Source: Caulobacteraceae bacterium | GTDB lineage: Bacteria > Pseudomonadota > Alphaproteobacteria > Caulobacterales > Caulobacteraceae | Direction: 5' to 3' | NCBI GenBank assembly: GCA_947475735.1 | Contig: CANJLQ010000001.1 | Location: 248,001-312,000 of the forward strand | DNA length: 64,000 nt | Part shown: positions 16,927-25,184 of the stretch, one piece after another | How positions within the stretch are numbered: position 1 is the stretch's first letter | Layout: every line of letters begins with the position of its first letter | Notes under the pieces: generated by a model | Told to the model about the DNA's origin: nothing | Database searches by the model: none | What the model saw: the letters and a program-made list of their open reading frames with translations, nothing else | Made by a program: the position numbers and the translations under genes

Positions 16927-17442
16927 CTACGCCGCCTCTTCGGAGGCGGCGTCGCCGGCCACATCTTTCGGCAGAATCTCGCCGACGGTCAGACGGTTGT
17001 CCGTGCGGGTCAGCTGGATATCGCGCCGATTGACGATCTCGCCGCAGCAGGAACAGGCCAGACGCGGCTGCAGCGAGTGCCCACAGGGCGCATGGACCAT
17101 GTCAAAGCCGGCCAGCTCATCGCCATACAGGTGTTTGGAGCCCCAGCCGTGCAGGGTGACCAGCACGTCGGACAGGTCCTTGCCCTTGGCGGTCAGGACA
17201 TATTCGTTGCGTGGCGGGCGCTCGGAATAAAGTCGCGGCTCCAGTACGCCATGCTGGACCAGTGTCTTCAGCCGGGCCGCCAGAACGTTGCGCGCGACGC
17301 CCAGCCGCTCCTGCCACTGCTCGAACCGCCTCACGCCCTGAAAGGCGTCGCGGATCACCAGGAGCGTCCACGGATCACCGATCACCTCCAGCGTCGCAGC
17401 GATGGAGCAGCTCTGGCGCGAATAATCTGCTGTTCTTCCCAT
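16927..17442 (-). CDS. HxlR-family transcriptional regulator
   Basis: 171-residue winged-helix regulator. The N-terminus holds the HxlR signature (a cysteine followed by VIGDPWTLLVIRDAFQGVRRF) and the recognition segment ARNVLAARLKTLVQHGVLE. The C-terminal tail has a CGH...CSCCGE pattern that may bind zinc or sense redox state. The ATG at 17442 starts at MGRTADYSRQ; the frame further upstream is a shadow of the opposite gene. It is divergent from a thioesterase gene with an inverted repeat between them, its likely operator. Confidence 0.9.
   Translation of the reverse strand: MGRTADYSRQSCSIAATLEVIGDPWTLLVIRDAFQGVRRFEQWQERLGVARNVLAARLKTLVQHGVLEPRLYSERPPRNEYVLTAKGKDLSDVLVTLHGWGSKHLYGDELAGFDMVHAPCGHSLQPRLACSCCGEIVNRRDIQLTRTDNRLTVGEILPKDVAGDAASEEAA
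16929..16952. terminator. Perfect 10-bp hairpin with UUCG tetraloop
   Basis: ACGCCGCCTC-TTCG-GAGGCGGCGT, a perfect 10-bp stem closed by C(UUCG)G, among the most stable RNA hairpins. It starts 12 nt after the S9 peptidase stop and lies inside the last codons of the convergent HxlR gene. It has no T-run, so it may be a terminator or an RNA-end protector for the peptidase transcript. Confidence 0.55.
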
Positions 17443-17469
17443 GGTTTGAAGGTGACCCTGCGTCACCGG

Positions 17470-17521
17470 TTTGGCAAGAGGGTTGCCAAAAGCGACCCGG
17501 TCAGTCAGTCTCGTTTGGCAA
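17470..17521. promoter_or_regulatory. Putative HxlR operator: inverted repeat plus extra half-site
   Basis: TTTGGCAA-N5-TTGCCAAA (17470-17490) is a perfect 8-bp inverted repeat, and the same half-site TTTGGCAA recurs at 17514-17521. Both lie in the 172-bp gap between the divergent HxlR and thioesterase genes. HxlR proteins bind such dyads, so this is the likely site for autorepression and control of the thioesterase gene. Confidence 0.6.
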
Positions 17522-17614
17522 CGAACATTCGTCCATGACGTGGCGTTTCCTGCATTCCCTTGACTGGCGGGTGGAGCCAACCGGTTTCGCCCGCCTCCTT
17601 TCGCCGGCAGCCTC

Positions 17615-18466
17615 GTGACACAGCAGACGCTAAGCGATGCCCTTGCCTTGACGCCAGACGGACGCGGGGCGTTGACGGCCCGGCTGACATCCGACTTTTC
17701 CAATGCTCCACTGGCCATGGATCCTGACCGGGGTGCGCCGTTCGGCGGCCTGATGGCGGCGCTGGCGGCGCGGGCCGCGCGTGAGGGGCTCGGCATCCTT
17801 CCGCCGCTCCAGACCCTGACCGTGCAGTATCTGGCCGCCGCGCGGTTCGAGGCCTGCGTCTTCACGCCGACGCTGCTCAGGGGTGGCCGCTCGGTCGCCT
17901 TCGCCCGCGTCGACGCCGGCCAGCCGGACCGGCCGGCGCTGTCGGCGCTGGCGACCTTCGGACGGACCTCGCCAAGCCCGGACCTGAAACCGCTGAGCGC
18001 GCCGGTCACGCCCTTCGCCGACCTCGATGATACGCCGGTCGATCCGACCCTGGCCCCGTGGTTCACGCGGTACATCGAGCATCGCTTCGACGGCGGCCCG
18101 CGTTTGGGCGGCGGCAATGACCTGTCGGACCCGACGCTGCGGCTATGGATGCGGACAACCGACCACACGCCTCTGGAAGAGTTGAGTCTCTGCTTCCTGC
18201 TCGACGGGATCTTCCCGTCCTACATGACGGTGCTGCCCATCCCGCCGGTGATTTCCGCCAGCGTGGACCTGCGCTACGACTTCATCGAGCCGCTGACGCC
18301 CGAGACCTCGCCCGAGGGCTGGGCGGTGTTCCAGTTCACGGTCCGAGACGTGGGCGGTGGCTGGGCGCTGGACGACGGCGTGGCCTTCTCGCCCTCGGGA
18401 GCGCCGCTGGCGCTCGCCCGCCAGCGCCGCAAGCTTGCCCCCGGCCGGCCGGCTCGCGAGGCCTGA
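17615..18466 (+). CDS. Acyl-CoA thioesterase-like (hotdog fold) protein
   Basis: 283 residues, GTG start. It matches the double-hotdog thioesterase type (TesB/4HBT_3-like): the APFGGLMAALAARAA block in the first hotdog, RGGRSVAFARVDAG, and a C-terminal half with a hotdog-like strand pattern. Expected to hydrolyse acyl-CoA esters. It is divergent from the HxlR regulator and probably under its control; substrate specificity cannot be read from sequence. Confidence 0.82.
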   Translation: MTQQTLSDALALTPDGRGALTARLTSDFSNAPLAMDPDRGAPFGGLMAALAARAAREGLGILPPLQTLTVQYLAAARFEACVFTPTLLRGGRSVAFARVDAGQPDRPALSALATFGRTSPSPDLKPLSAPVTPFADLDDTPVDPTLAPWFTRYIEHRFDGGPRLGGGNDLSDPTLRLWMRTTDHTPLEELSLCFLLDGIFPSYMTVLPIPPVISASVDLRYDFIEPLTPETSPEGWAVFQFTVRDVGGGWALDDGVAFSPSGAPLALARQRRKLAPGRPAREA

Positions 18467-18473
18467 AACGAGG

Positions 18474-18503
18474 ACGGCCGCTCCCGTCACCGGAAGCGGC
18501 CGT
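18474..18503. terminator. Bidirectional hairpin between the thioesterase gene and sciP
   Basis: ACGGCCGCT and AGCGGCCGT form a perfect 9-bp stem with a 12-nt loop in the 57-bp gap between two convergent genes. A short T-containing stretch follows on the plus strand. The position suits a shared terminator. Confidence 0.6.
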
Positions 18504-18523
18504 TCATTCGGGCCAGGAAGGAC

Positions 18524-18808
18524 CTAGCTGCGGTAGTTCTGGATCCGCGTGGTGCGCAGGCCCTGCATGCCCCATTTGTCGATCGCCTTTTGCCAGGCGA
18601 GGAACTCCTCGGCCGTTAGTCGATAGCGCGACAGAGCCTCCTCCAGCGGGATCAGGCCGCCGCGAACGGCCGCGACGACCTCGGCCTTGCGACGAATGAC
18701 CCAGCGATCGGTGTTGACCGGCGGCAGGTCACGGATGGTCAGGGGCGTGCCCGTCGGACCGACCACATACTGTTCGCCGTCCTTGTTGACGCGACGCTCT
18801 TGCAACAT
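18524..18808 (-). CDS. sciP: SciP-type CtrA inhibitory protein (DUF1153)
   Basis: About 94 residues. It contains the DUF1153/SciP core RWVIRRKAEVVAAVRGGL followed by a helix-turn-helix-like stretch ending in GLRTTRIQNYR. In Caulobacter SciP binds CtrA and blocks CtrA-activated transcription in the swarmer cell, and its gene lies next to flgE, as here. The start is taken as ATG 18808; an ATG at 18823 is also possible. Two hairpins and a weak CtrA-like box separate it from flgE. Confidence 0.9.
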   Translation of the reverse strand: MLQERRVNKDGEQYVVGPTGTPLTIRDLPPVNTDRWVIRRKAEVVAAVRGGLIPLEEALSRYRLTAEEFLAWQKAIDKWGMQGLRTTRIQNYRS

Positions 18809-18856
18809 GGGCTTATGCCTCATTCACCACCACCAATGAACGAGACTGTAGCCGCG

Positions 18857-18910
18857 CGCCGCTAAGGGCGAGTTTAGCGGCGTGGTGAAGGAAGGGATAA
18901 CATCCCTTCC
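18857..18910. other. Two consecutive hairpins between flgE and sciP
   Basis: CGCCGCTAA-N8-TTAGCGGCG (18857-18882) and GGAAGGGAT-AAC-ATCCCTTCC (18890-18910), each with a perfect 9-bp stem. Read on the minus strand they follow the flgE stop and precede the sciP start. Neither has a T-run. They may terminate the fliK-flgD-flgE transcript, stabilise its 3' end, or form operators for sciP. Confidence 0.55.
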
Positions 18911-18980
18911 GTTGACCCTCGACCATATCGCCGATGTTTGAGTAATGGTTCATTCAGTCTAACGGGACGTTACCTGAGTA

Positions 18981-20414
18981 TCAGCGTTTGATGCTGATGA
19001 GCTCAGCGAGCATCTCGTCCGCCGTGGTGATGATCTTGGACGATGCCGAATAGGCCCGCTGCGTCGTGATGAGGCCGGTGAACTCGGCTGACAGATCGAC
19101 CGTCGACGCCTCCAACTGGGACGCTCCGATCAGGCCCGCCCCGCCCGTGCCGGGGGCCTTCAGGTTGTAGGTGCCCGATCCCTGGCTGACGCGATAGGCG
19201 TTGCCGTTGGCCGTGGTCAGGCTGTCGGCGCTGGTGAAGGTGGCCAAGGCGACCTGGGCGATCCGCCGGGTCACGCCGTTGTCGAAGATGGCGGTGACGA
19301 AGCCCTCGTCGTCGATCTCGATGTTGGACAGATTGCCGAACGCGGTGCCGTTGGTGACGACCGCCTGGACGATGGAGTCGGAGTCGTACTGCGTCAGTCC
19401 GCCCGCCGAGGCCGTCAGGTCAAACGTCACCGTCTGATCGTCGATGCCCAGGCCCGTCGCCCATTTCGGCGCGGTCAGGCTGGGGGCGACGGCCGAGTCC
19501 GAGGCATTCAGGACGATAGACGCGCTTTCCAGATCGTCGAACAGGCCCGTGCCCGGCGGCAAGGCGGCGGTGCCGTCAACGTCCAGACGTCCGTCCTGGG
19601 TGAACAGGACCAGCCCGGACTTGAGGATACCCGTCGGCGGCGCCGTGGTGCCGTTGTCGAGGTCCGTGGCTGGGATGACATGGACTTCCGCCAGCCATTC
19701 GTTCGAGTTGGCAGTCTTTAGGAACGAATAGGCGAGGGTGCGCTGGCCGCCCTTGGAGTCCGAGATCGGCACGGTGATCCGGAAATCCGGCTTGAAGCCC
19801 GTGCCCGCCTCAGCGTCGTAGACGGACAGGGAGTTGGTGTTGACATTGTAGGTCGCGATATCGGGTGAGACAGGCTGACTGGACTGCAGGTTGGCGTTTA
19901 TCTGTGCCCTTGTGGTCGCTTCGGCGGTTCCACCTACGGATCCGACGTTGATGGACTTCAGCCTGTTGAGATCAGAAGGATCGGTCGCGATCACACCCTC
20001 GGAATCCACCGGCCAGCCTTGAAGGTATAGGCCTGCGGTGTTCTTCAGATAGCCGAAGTTGTCGACCCGGAAAGCACCGGCCCGGGTGAACAGGCGGGCG
20101 TCACCGGCATCGAGGTTCTCGGCCTTCTCCGCGGTGACGAAGAACCCCTGGCCCGCGATGCCGAGGTCGGTCGACGAGGTCGTCCGCTGCAGCTGGCCGG
20201 GCTGGGAGATGAAGTTGCGCTGGTTGGCCAGAACGCCACCGGCCGAGTAGCCGGTGCCGGCGCTTTGCGAGTTCACGACGGTCGAGAACTCGGCCGAGGT
20301 GCGCTTGTAGCCGATCGTGTTCACGTTCGCGATGTTCTGCGAGATGGCGGCGAGGGCGGCAGAGTTGGCCGTCAGGCCGGACACACCGGCGAGAAGGGCG
20401 GAGTTGATGCTCAT
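18981..20414 (-). CDS. flgE: Flagellar hook protein FlgE
   Basis: 477 residues. The N-terminal rod-type segment (SINSALLAGVSGLTANSAAL... NIANVNTIGYKRT) and the C-terminal LEASTVDLSAEFTGLITTQR motif, with a final helix, are diagnostic of hook proteins. It polymerises outside the cell to form the flagellar hook after export through the flagellar type III apparatus. It is third in the fliK-flgD-flgE operon, 12 nt after flgD. The central domains are the variable, surface-exposed part. Confidence 0.95.
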   Translation of the reverse strand: MSINSALLAGVSGLTANSAALAAISQNIANVNTIGYKRTSAEFSTVVNSQSAGTGYSAGGVLANQRNFISQPGQLQRTTSSTDLGIAGQGFFVTAEKAENLDAGDARLFTRAGAFRVDNFGYLKNTAGLYLQGWPVDSEGVIATDPSDLNRLKSINVGSVGGTAEATTRAQINANLQSSQPVSPDIATYNVNTNSLSVYDAEAGTGFKPDFRITVPISDSKGGQRTLAYSFLKTANSNEWLAEVHVIPATDLDNGTTAPPTGILKSGLVLFTQDGRLDVDGTAALPPGTGLFDDLESASIVLNASDSAVAPSLTAPKWATGLGIDDQTVTFDLTASAGGLTQYDSDSIVQAVVTNGTAFGNLSNIEIDDEGFVTAIFDNGVTRRIAQVALATFTSADSLTTANGNAYRVSQGSGTYNLKAPGTGGAGLIGASQLEASTVDLSAEFTGLITTQRAYSASSKIITTADEMLAELISIKR

Positions 20415-20426
20415 GGCGGGGGCTCC

Positions 20427-21176
20427 TTAGGAAAGCAACTTGAGGGGATTGAGGGCGGAGGCGATGGAGGAAAGCGCGCTTGGGTTGTCTTCGGGAATTG
20501 GTTCAGTCGCTTCCACTGTCCGCTCCTCCAGACCAATCACGGCGCTGAGCGGCACGATGGACGTGCCGATGGTCAGGTAGGGCTGTCCGTCGTACAGTTC
20601 GACGCCGGTGACGCGCCCGCGCGTCAGGACCTGGGTGTCGATGTCGGCGGTGCCGTTCTTGGCCACGACCTTCAAGGTGTAGACGCCGCCGTCGGCCAGC
20701 TGTCCGCCAGCGGTGGTCTTTCCATCCCAGACGAAGTCGTGGGTGCCTTCGGTGCGTGCCGGGGCCGGGCCGGCCCAGACCACCTTGCCGGTCGAATCGA
20801 GCACCTGAAGCTCGGCGGACGATGCTGAGGCACCGAGCTCATAGCTCCAGGCGGCCTGGCTATCCTCCAACCGTGCCGCCGCCCAGACCGCTGTGGCGTC
20901 CTTACCGATATAGCTCGTCGCGCCCGACAGCCCGCCGCCCTGCTGGGCCGCGAGCAGACTGGTCAGCAGGTCGTTGGTGAGCAACTGCTGCTCCACCCCG
21001 GTCAACTGCGTCAGTTGAGCCGTGAACTCGTTGGAATCGAGCGGCGACAGCGGATCTTGGTTTCTGAGCTGAGCCGTCAAAAGTTGCAGGAAGGTCTCGA
21101 AGTTGGTTGCCAGTGTCGTGCGACTGGCGTTCGTCCGGCTGGTCGCTTCGGTCGTGGTGGTGATGGCGTCGACCAT
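20427..21176 (-). CDS. flgD: Flagellar hook assembly (cap) protein FlgD
   Basis: 249-residue scaffold that caps the growing hook. The N-terminal export and cap region FETFLQLLTAQLRNQDPLSP is characteristic, followed by a C-terminal FlgD Ig-like/tudor region (FVWDGKTTAGGQLADGGVYT). It begins 4 nt after the fliK stop, supporting co-translation. Confidence 0.95.
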   Translation of the reverse strand: MVDAITTTTEATSRTNASRTTLATNFETFLQLLTAQLRNQDPLSPLDSNEFTAQLTQLTGVEQQLLTNDLLTSLLAAQQGGGLSGATSYIGKDATAVWAAARLEDSQAAWSYELGASASSAELQVLDSTGKVVWAGPAPARTEGTHDFVWDGKTTAGGQLADGGVYTLKVVAKNGTADIDTQVLTRGRVTGVELYDGQPYLTIGTSIVPLSAVIGLEERTVEATEPIPEDNPSALSSIASALNPLKLLS

Positions 21177-21180
21177 GGGG

Positions 21181-22689
21181 TCAGACCTTCATATCGACGC
21201 CGGCGGGCGTCAGGCTGAGATTGATCCAGCGCGAAGGCTGGGCGGAGACGTCGGCCTCCAGAGACAGGCGCGAGGCGGCGCCGAAGGCGCGGGCGTTGTG
21301 ACGATCCGATGAACGCTCGAACCCGCTCCCCTGCCCCGCCGTCGGGTCCCGTTCGGCGAAAGACAGGGCGTCGTCGGCCAGGGTGAAACCGGCATCCAGG
21401 AGCTGGCGACGCAGTTCGTCAGCCCGGGCCCGCAGGTCGGTCGCGGCGACGGGGTTGTCGAAGGCCAGCGTGGCGCGCAGGGCTCCGTCCGCTTCGATGT
21501 CCAGGCTGATGTCCACCCGGCCCAGGCCCTCGGGCGTCAGGGCCAACTCGAACCGGGTCGAGCGACCTTCCAGCCGCTTGACGATCTGGGCGGCGATCTG
21601 GACCGTGGCTTCGACGGCACTTTGCGAGAGGGTGGACAGACCAGGCGGCTGGGCGGCCTCGGCGGCCCGAGCCTCCGGCGACGCCGGCGCACCCGGCACG
21701 GGGGGCGCGCGGGTGGGCTCCTCGACCGGATCGACCGACGCGAGCGGCTGCGCGCCGAGTTCGAGGGTGGCCGGGCCCGGCTTCTGCGCCGATGTTTGAG
21801 AGGCCGCATTATCGCTCGACTTTGCCGAGCCAGGAGCCGCCGGGTCGCTTTCTGTCTGGCCCTGGCTCTCGCCTGCCCGCGTGGCCGCGCGGTCGATCAC
21901 GTCGCGGACACGAACAGGATCGGGCCTCGTCGCAGGGGCGGTGGCCACGGCGGCGGCATCGCCGGTGTCCTCAGCGGGCGCGGCCTCGGCGTCCTCGACC
22001 GGTTCCAGTGCGGGCTCGGCCGATACGACAGGCTTGGCCGGTCGGACAGGCGTCAGGACGGCGGACGACAGGGCTGCGACTTCACGCGTCCGATCCGATG
22101 CGGGCGGCGGGTCGAAGCGAGCCGGCTCAGCAGCATCCCCAGCTTTGTCGAGGCGCGTGCCGGGCTCTGTGCTGGTTTCAAGCGACTGAACGACGGGTGA
22201 GGCCCGACCTTTGGTGGCCCCATCATCGGCCTCGCTGGGGAGCGCCGGCGTCTCGTCAGTCGGGCCGGCGCTTCGGTCCCCGGCGAGATCCAGGGCCGGG
22301 ACGGCCTTGCCCGATCCACCACCCGCATCCGGTTCCGCATCGCCGTCGTTGAGGGTCGGAGCTGCAGGTGCCTTTGGCGTCGCAATCGGCGGCCCGTCGA
22401 CGGGGACCGCGGGCGGCGCGTCGGGCGCGGTCGCGGGCACATCTGAAACGGCTTCTGCGGCGGCGTCGATCGTATCGACACCCTCGCCTTCCGGCGCGGC
22501 GCCTGAGGTCTCGCCCTTTTTCGAGACGACCGTTGGCCGGGCCGGGGCGTCGGCGGCGGCAGCGTCGTTCAGGGCAGCGGCGAAGTCCGCATCGTCGCCG
22601 ACCGGGCGCGCGCCCGCCTTCTCACCCCTCGCGGAGGCGATGGACCCGGTGAACGGGCCGAGCACGGCGGCGAAGGCGGATAGGGACAT
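21181..22689 (-). CDS. fliK: Flagellar hook-length control protein FliK
   Basis: 502 residues from ATG 22689. A long Ala/Asp/Pro-rich, probably disordered N-terminal part serves as the molecular ruler. The C-terminal Flg_hook domain is seen in FELALTPEGLGRVDISLDIE and RADELRRQLLDAGF. FliK switches export from hook to filament proteins. First gene of the fliK-flgD-flgE operon, with a sigma54-type promoter about 70 bp upstream. The frame is open to 22761, but that region contains the promoter. Confidence 0.9.
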   Translation of the reverse strand: MSLSAFAAVLGPFTGSIASARGEKAGARPVGDDADFAAALNDAAAADAPARPTVVSKKGETSGAAPEGEGVDTIDAAAEAVSDVPATAPDAPPAVPVDGPPIATPKAPAAPTLNDGDAEPDAGGGSGKAVPALDLAGDRSAGPTDETPALPSEADDGATKGRASPVVQSLETSTEPGTRLDKAGDAAEPARFDPPPASDRTREVAALSSAVLTPVRPAKPVVSAEPALEPVEDAEAAPAEDTGDAAAVATAPATRPDPVRVRDVIDRAATRAGESQGQTESDPAAPGSAKSSDNAASQTSAQKPGPATLELGAQPLASVDPVEEPTRAPPVPGAPASPEARAAEAAQPPGLSTLSQSAVEATVQIAAQIVKRLEGRSTRFELALTPEGLGRVDISLDIEADGALRATLAFDNPVAATDLRARADELRRQLLDAGFTLADDALSFAERDPTAGQGSGFERSSDRHNARAFGAASRLSLEADVSAQPSRWINLSLTPAGVDMKV

Positions 22690-22757
22690 GCGGGTCGCAG
22701 GCGATTCAGTCTGGAGGGCGTGGCGCCTGCTGCGCCGGAACATTCGCAAGACCGGTC

Positions 22758-22772
22758 GCAAGGGTCGGGCCA
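22758..22772 (-). promoter_or_regulatory. Putative sigma54 promoter of the fliK-flgD-flgE operon
   Basis: On the minus strand: TGGCCCGACCCTTGC, matching the -24/-12 consensus TGGCACG-N4-TTGC with GG and GC twelve bases apart. Transcription would start near 22746, giving a leader of about 57 nt before fliK. Sigma54 control of hook genes is known in Caulobacter. Confidence 0.7.
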
Positions 22773-22909
22773 GTCACGCCCGCAAGATCGAAGTCACTGT
22801 AATCTTGTGAGAAACCGGCTGCGCCGAAGACAGTCGATCGTTCAAGGCGCGGACGTTTCTTGCCGCGCCGGTGTCGGTTTTTGCCCGGTGCGGAGCGCGC
22901 CCATCGGAT

Positions 22910-22924
22910 TGGCCCACCGTTTGC
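22910..22924 (+). promoter_or_regulatory. Putative sigma54 promoter of flgK-flgL
   Basis: TGGCCCACCGTTTGC matches TGGCACG-N4-TTGC with correct GG-GC spacing. It lies 136 bp before the flgK start, implying a leader of about 125 nt. Confidence 0.65.
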
Positions 22925-23060
22925 GCACCTGTTCAGCCATGACACCGCGTCGCGAATCTTTGGCGAATGAAATCAGTGCGATGGCTGAATCGGCTTCGCG
23001 CGCGGCTGGGCAAGTTGCGCAGCGTGCCGGGCATGGCTTGCCGGGCGGAGGGTTAACCGG

Positions 23061-25184
23061 ATGAGCCTGAACTCCATCCTGAACATCGCCAACTCTGGCC
23101 TGCAGACGGCCCAGACCCAGCTGCGCGTGGTCTCGGACAACGTCTCCAACGTCAACACGCCGGGCTATGTCCGCAAGATCGCCGACCAGGTGTCCCTGAC
23201 GACCCAGGGCGTGGGCTCGGGCGTCGAGGTCGCGCGCATCCGGCTGGCCACCGACCGCTTCCTGCAGGCCGCCAGCCTGTCGGCCGGCGCCGAGGCCAGC
23301 CGCCAGGGCGTCCGCTATGAACTCTACGACCGCATCCAGTCGCTGTTCGGCGATCCCGGCGGCGACACCGGCTTCTTCTCTCAGATCGACGAGGTGTTCT
23401 CGTCCTTCGCCGTCGCCGCCGAAGACCCCACCAGCGGCCCCCGCCGCCAGGACGCCCTGTTCAAGGCCCAGAGTGTGTTCGACGAGGCGTCGCGCATCTC
23501 GGGCCAGATCCAGGCGGTCCGCGAGGACGCCGACGGCCGCCTGCAGAGCGCGGTCGAAAAGGCCAACAGCCTGCTGGAGCAGATCGAGACGCTGAACCTG
23601 GACATCGCCCGCGCGGTCGTCCTGGACGGCGACGCCTCCGGTGCCCAGACCCAGCAGGCCCGGCTGGTCGGCGAACTGTCGTCCATCCTCGACGTGCAGG
23701 TGACCCAGCGCGCGGTGGGCGGCGTGTCGATCCGGACGGGCGCGGGCGTGCTGCTGGCCGGCAACGGTGCGGCGACGCTGGAGTATCACCGCGCGGGCAC
23801 GGTCAATGCCGAGACGGCCTTCAACGAAATCTGGGTCACCGAGCCGGGCGCCACCAGGCGGCCCCTGGCCGAGGGCCTCAAGTCCGGCGAGATCAAGGGC
23901 CTGCTGGAATTGCGCGATGTCGACGCGCCCCAAACGGCCGAGCGCCTGGCCGAGCTGGTGGCCCATGTCGCGGACGAACTAAACCGGGCCCACAACGCCA
24001 ACTCCGCCGTGCCCGCCCCGACCAGCCTGACCGGCAAGAACGTCGGGCAGGCCCTGACGACCGCCCTGACCGGCTTCACAGGCGCCACCACCATCGCCGT
24101 GGTCAATCCGACGACCGGGGCGATCACCACCCAGGCCGACATCGTCTTTTCGGGCGCGACCTTCACCATCAACGGCGGACCCGCCACGCCGGTCGCGAAC
24201 TTCCTGACCGACCTGAACACCGCCCTGGGCGGGGCGGCGACGGCGAGCTTCACCAACGGTCGATTGAGCGTCACGGGATCGGGGACCAACGGCGTCGCCG
24301 TGGCCGATGACGCCGCCAACCCCAGCAACAAGGCCGGGCGGGGCTTCTCGCACTATTTCGGGCTGAACGACCTAATCTCCACCGATCGTCAGTCGTCCTA
24401 CGATCTGGGGCTCACGGCCGCATCGCCGCACGGTTTCACGGCCGGCGAGACCCTGACCTTCCGCTTCACCGGCGCCGACGGCGCGCGCATCCGCGACATT
24501 CAGGTGGCGATCCCGGCGGGCGGCACGGTCGGCGATCTGGTCACGGCCCTGAACAGCACGGCGACCGGCATCGGCCGCTATGGTGCCTATGCCCTCGACA
24601 CGACGACCGGCGAGCTGAAGTTCACGGCCAGCGGCGACCCGCCCGCGCGCCTCAACGTCCTGGCCGACACCACGACCCAGGTGCCGTCAGGCGTGTCCGC
24701 GACCGAGCTGTTCGGTCTGGGCGGCGGCGTGCGGGCGTCGCGCGCCGACGGGTTCAAGGTCCGCACGGACATCCAGCAGAGCCCGTCCAAACTGGCCCTG
24801 GCCCAGCTGAACCTGGCCGCCGCGCCCGGCACGGCGGCCCTGTCGACCGGCGATGGACGCGGCGCGCTCAGGCTCGCCGACGCCGGCCAGGTCACCGCCC
24901 GCTTCTCGGCCGCGGGCGACAGCCCCGGCGGAGCTCTGTCGGTGTCGCGCTACGCCTCCGAGTTGTCGGGCGAAATTGGCGGCAAGGCGCAGTCGGCCAA
25001 GACGCGCCGCGACAGCGCCGTCGCCCTGGCCACCGAGGCCCAGGCCCGCCAGTCGAACCACGAGGGCGTCAACCTGGACGAGGAACTGGTTCTGATGACC
25101 ACCTATCAGCAGGCCTTCAACGCCTCGGCTCGACTGATCCAGGCGGCCAGCGAAATGTACGACACGCTTCTGAGGATGGTCTGA
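23061..25184 (+). CDS. flgK: Flagellar hook-associated protein 1, FlgK
   Basis: 707 residues, the first junction protein between hook and filament. The N-terminus (SLNSILNIANSGLQTAQTQL, then VSDNVSNVNTPGYVRK) and the C-terminus (EGVNLDEELVLMTTYQQAFNASARLIQ) are standard FlgK terminal helices that pack in the axial core. The middle carries inserted beta domains. The stop overlaps the flgL start by one base (TGATG). Confidence 0.95.
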   Translation: MSLNSILNIANSGLQTAQTQLRVVSDNVSNVNTPGYVRKIADQVSLTTQGVGSGVEVARIRLATDRFLQAASLSAGAEASRQGVRYELYDRIQSLFGDPGGDTGFFSQIDEVFSSFAVAAEDPTSGPRRQDALFKAQSVFDEASRISGQIQAVREDADGRLQSAVEKANSLLEQIETLNLDIARAVVLDGDASGAQTQQARLVGELSSILDVQVTQRAVGGVSIRTGAGVLLAGNGAATLEYHRAGTVNAETAFNEIWVTEPGATRRPLAEGLKSGEIKGLLELRDVDAPQTAERLAELVAHVADELNRAHNANSAVPAPTSLTGKNVGQALTTALTGFTGATTIAVVNPTTGAITTQADIVFSGATFTINGGPATPVANFLTDLNTALGGAATASFTNGRLSVTGSGTNGVAVADDAANPSNKAGRGFSHYFGLNDLISTDRQSSYDLGLTAASPHGFTAGETLTFRFTGADGARIRDIQVAIPAGGTVGDLVTALNSTATGIGRYGAYALDTTTGELKFTASGDPPARLNVLADTTTQVPSGVSATELFGLGGGVRASRADGFKVRTDIQQSPSKLALAQLNLAAAPGTAALSTGDGRGALRLADAGQVTARFSAAGDSPGGALSVSRYASELSGEIGGKAQSAKTRRDSAVALATEAQARQSNHEGVNLDEELVLMTTYQQAFNASARLIQAASEMYDTLLRMV

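Larger units (their letters stand above)
22690..23060. other. Divergent flagellar control region (371 bp)
   Basis: Gap between the divergent fliK and flgK genes. It holds two oppositely oriented sigma54-type promoters (22758-22772 minus, 22910-22924 plus) about 140 bp apart, which leaves room for an activator such as FlbD and for IHF. A GGAGG ribosome site and a TTAACC half-site lie just before the flgK ATG. No coding capacity is evident. Confidence 0.6.

Noticed and set aside
18959..18973. CTAA-N7-TTAC as a CtrA site for sciP
   Set aside because: Two mismatches and about 136 bp from the nearest start; kept only as a remark, not annotated.
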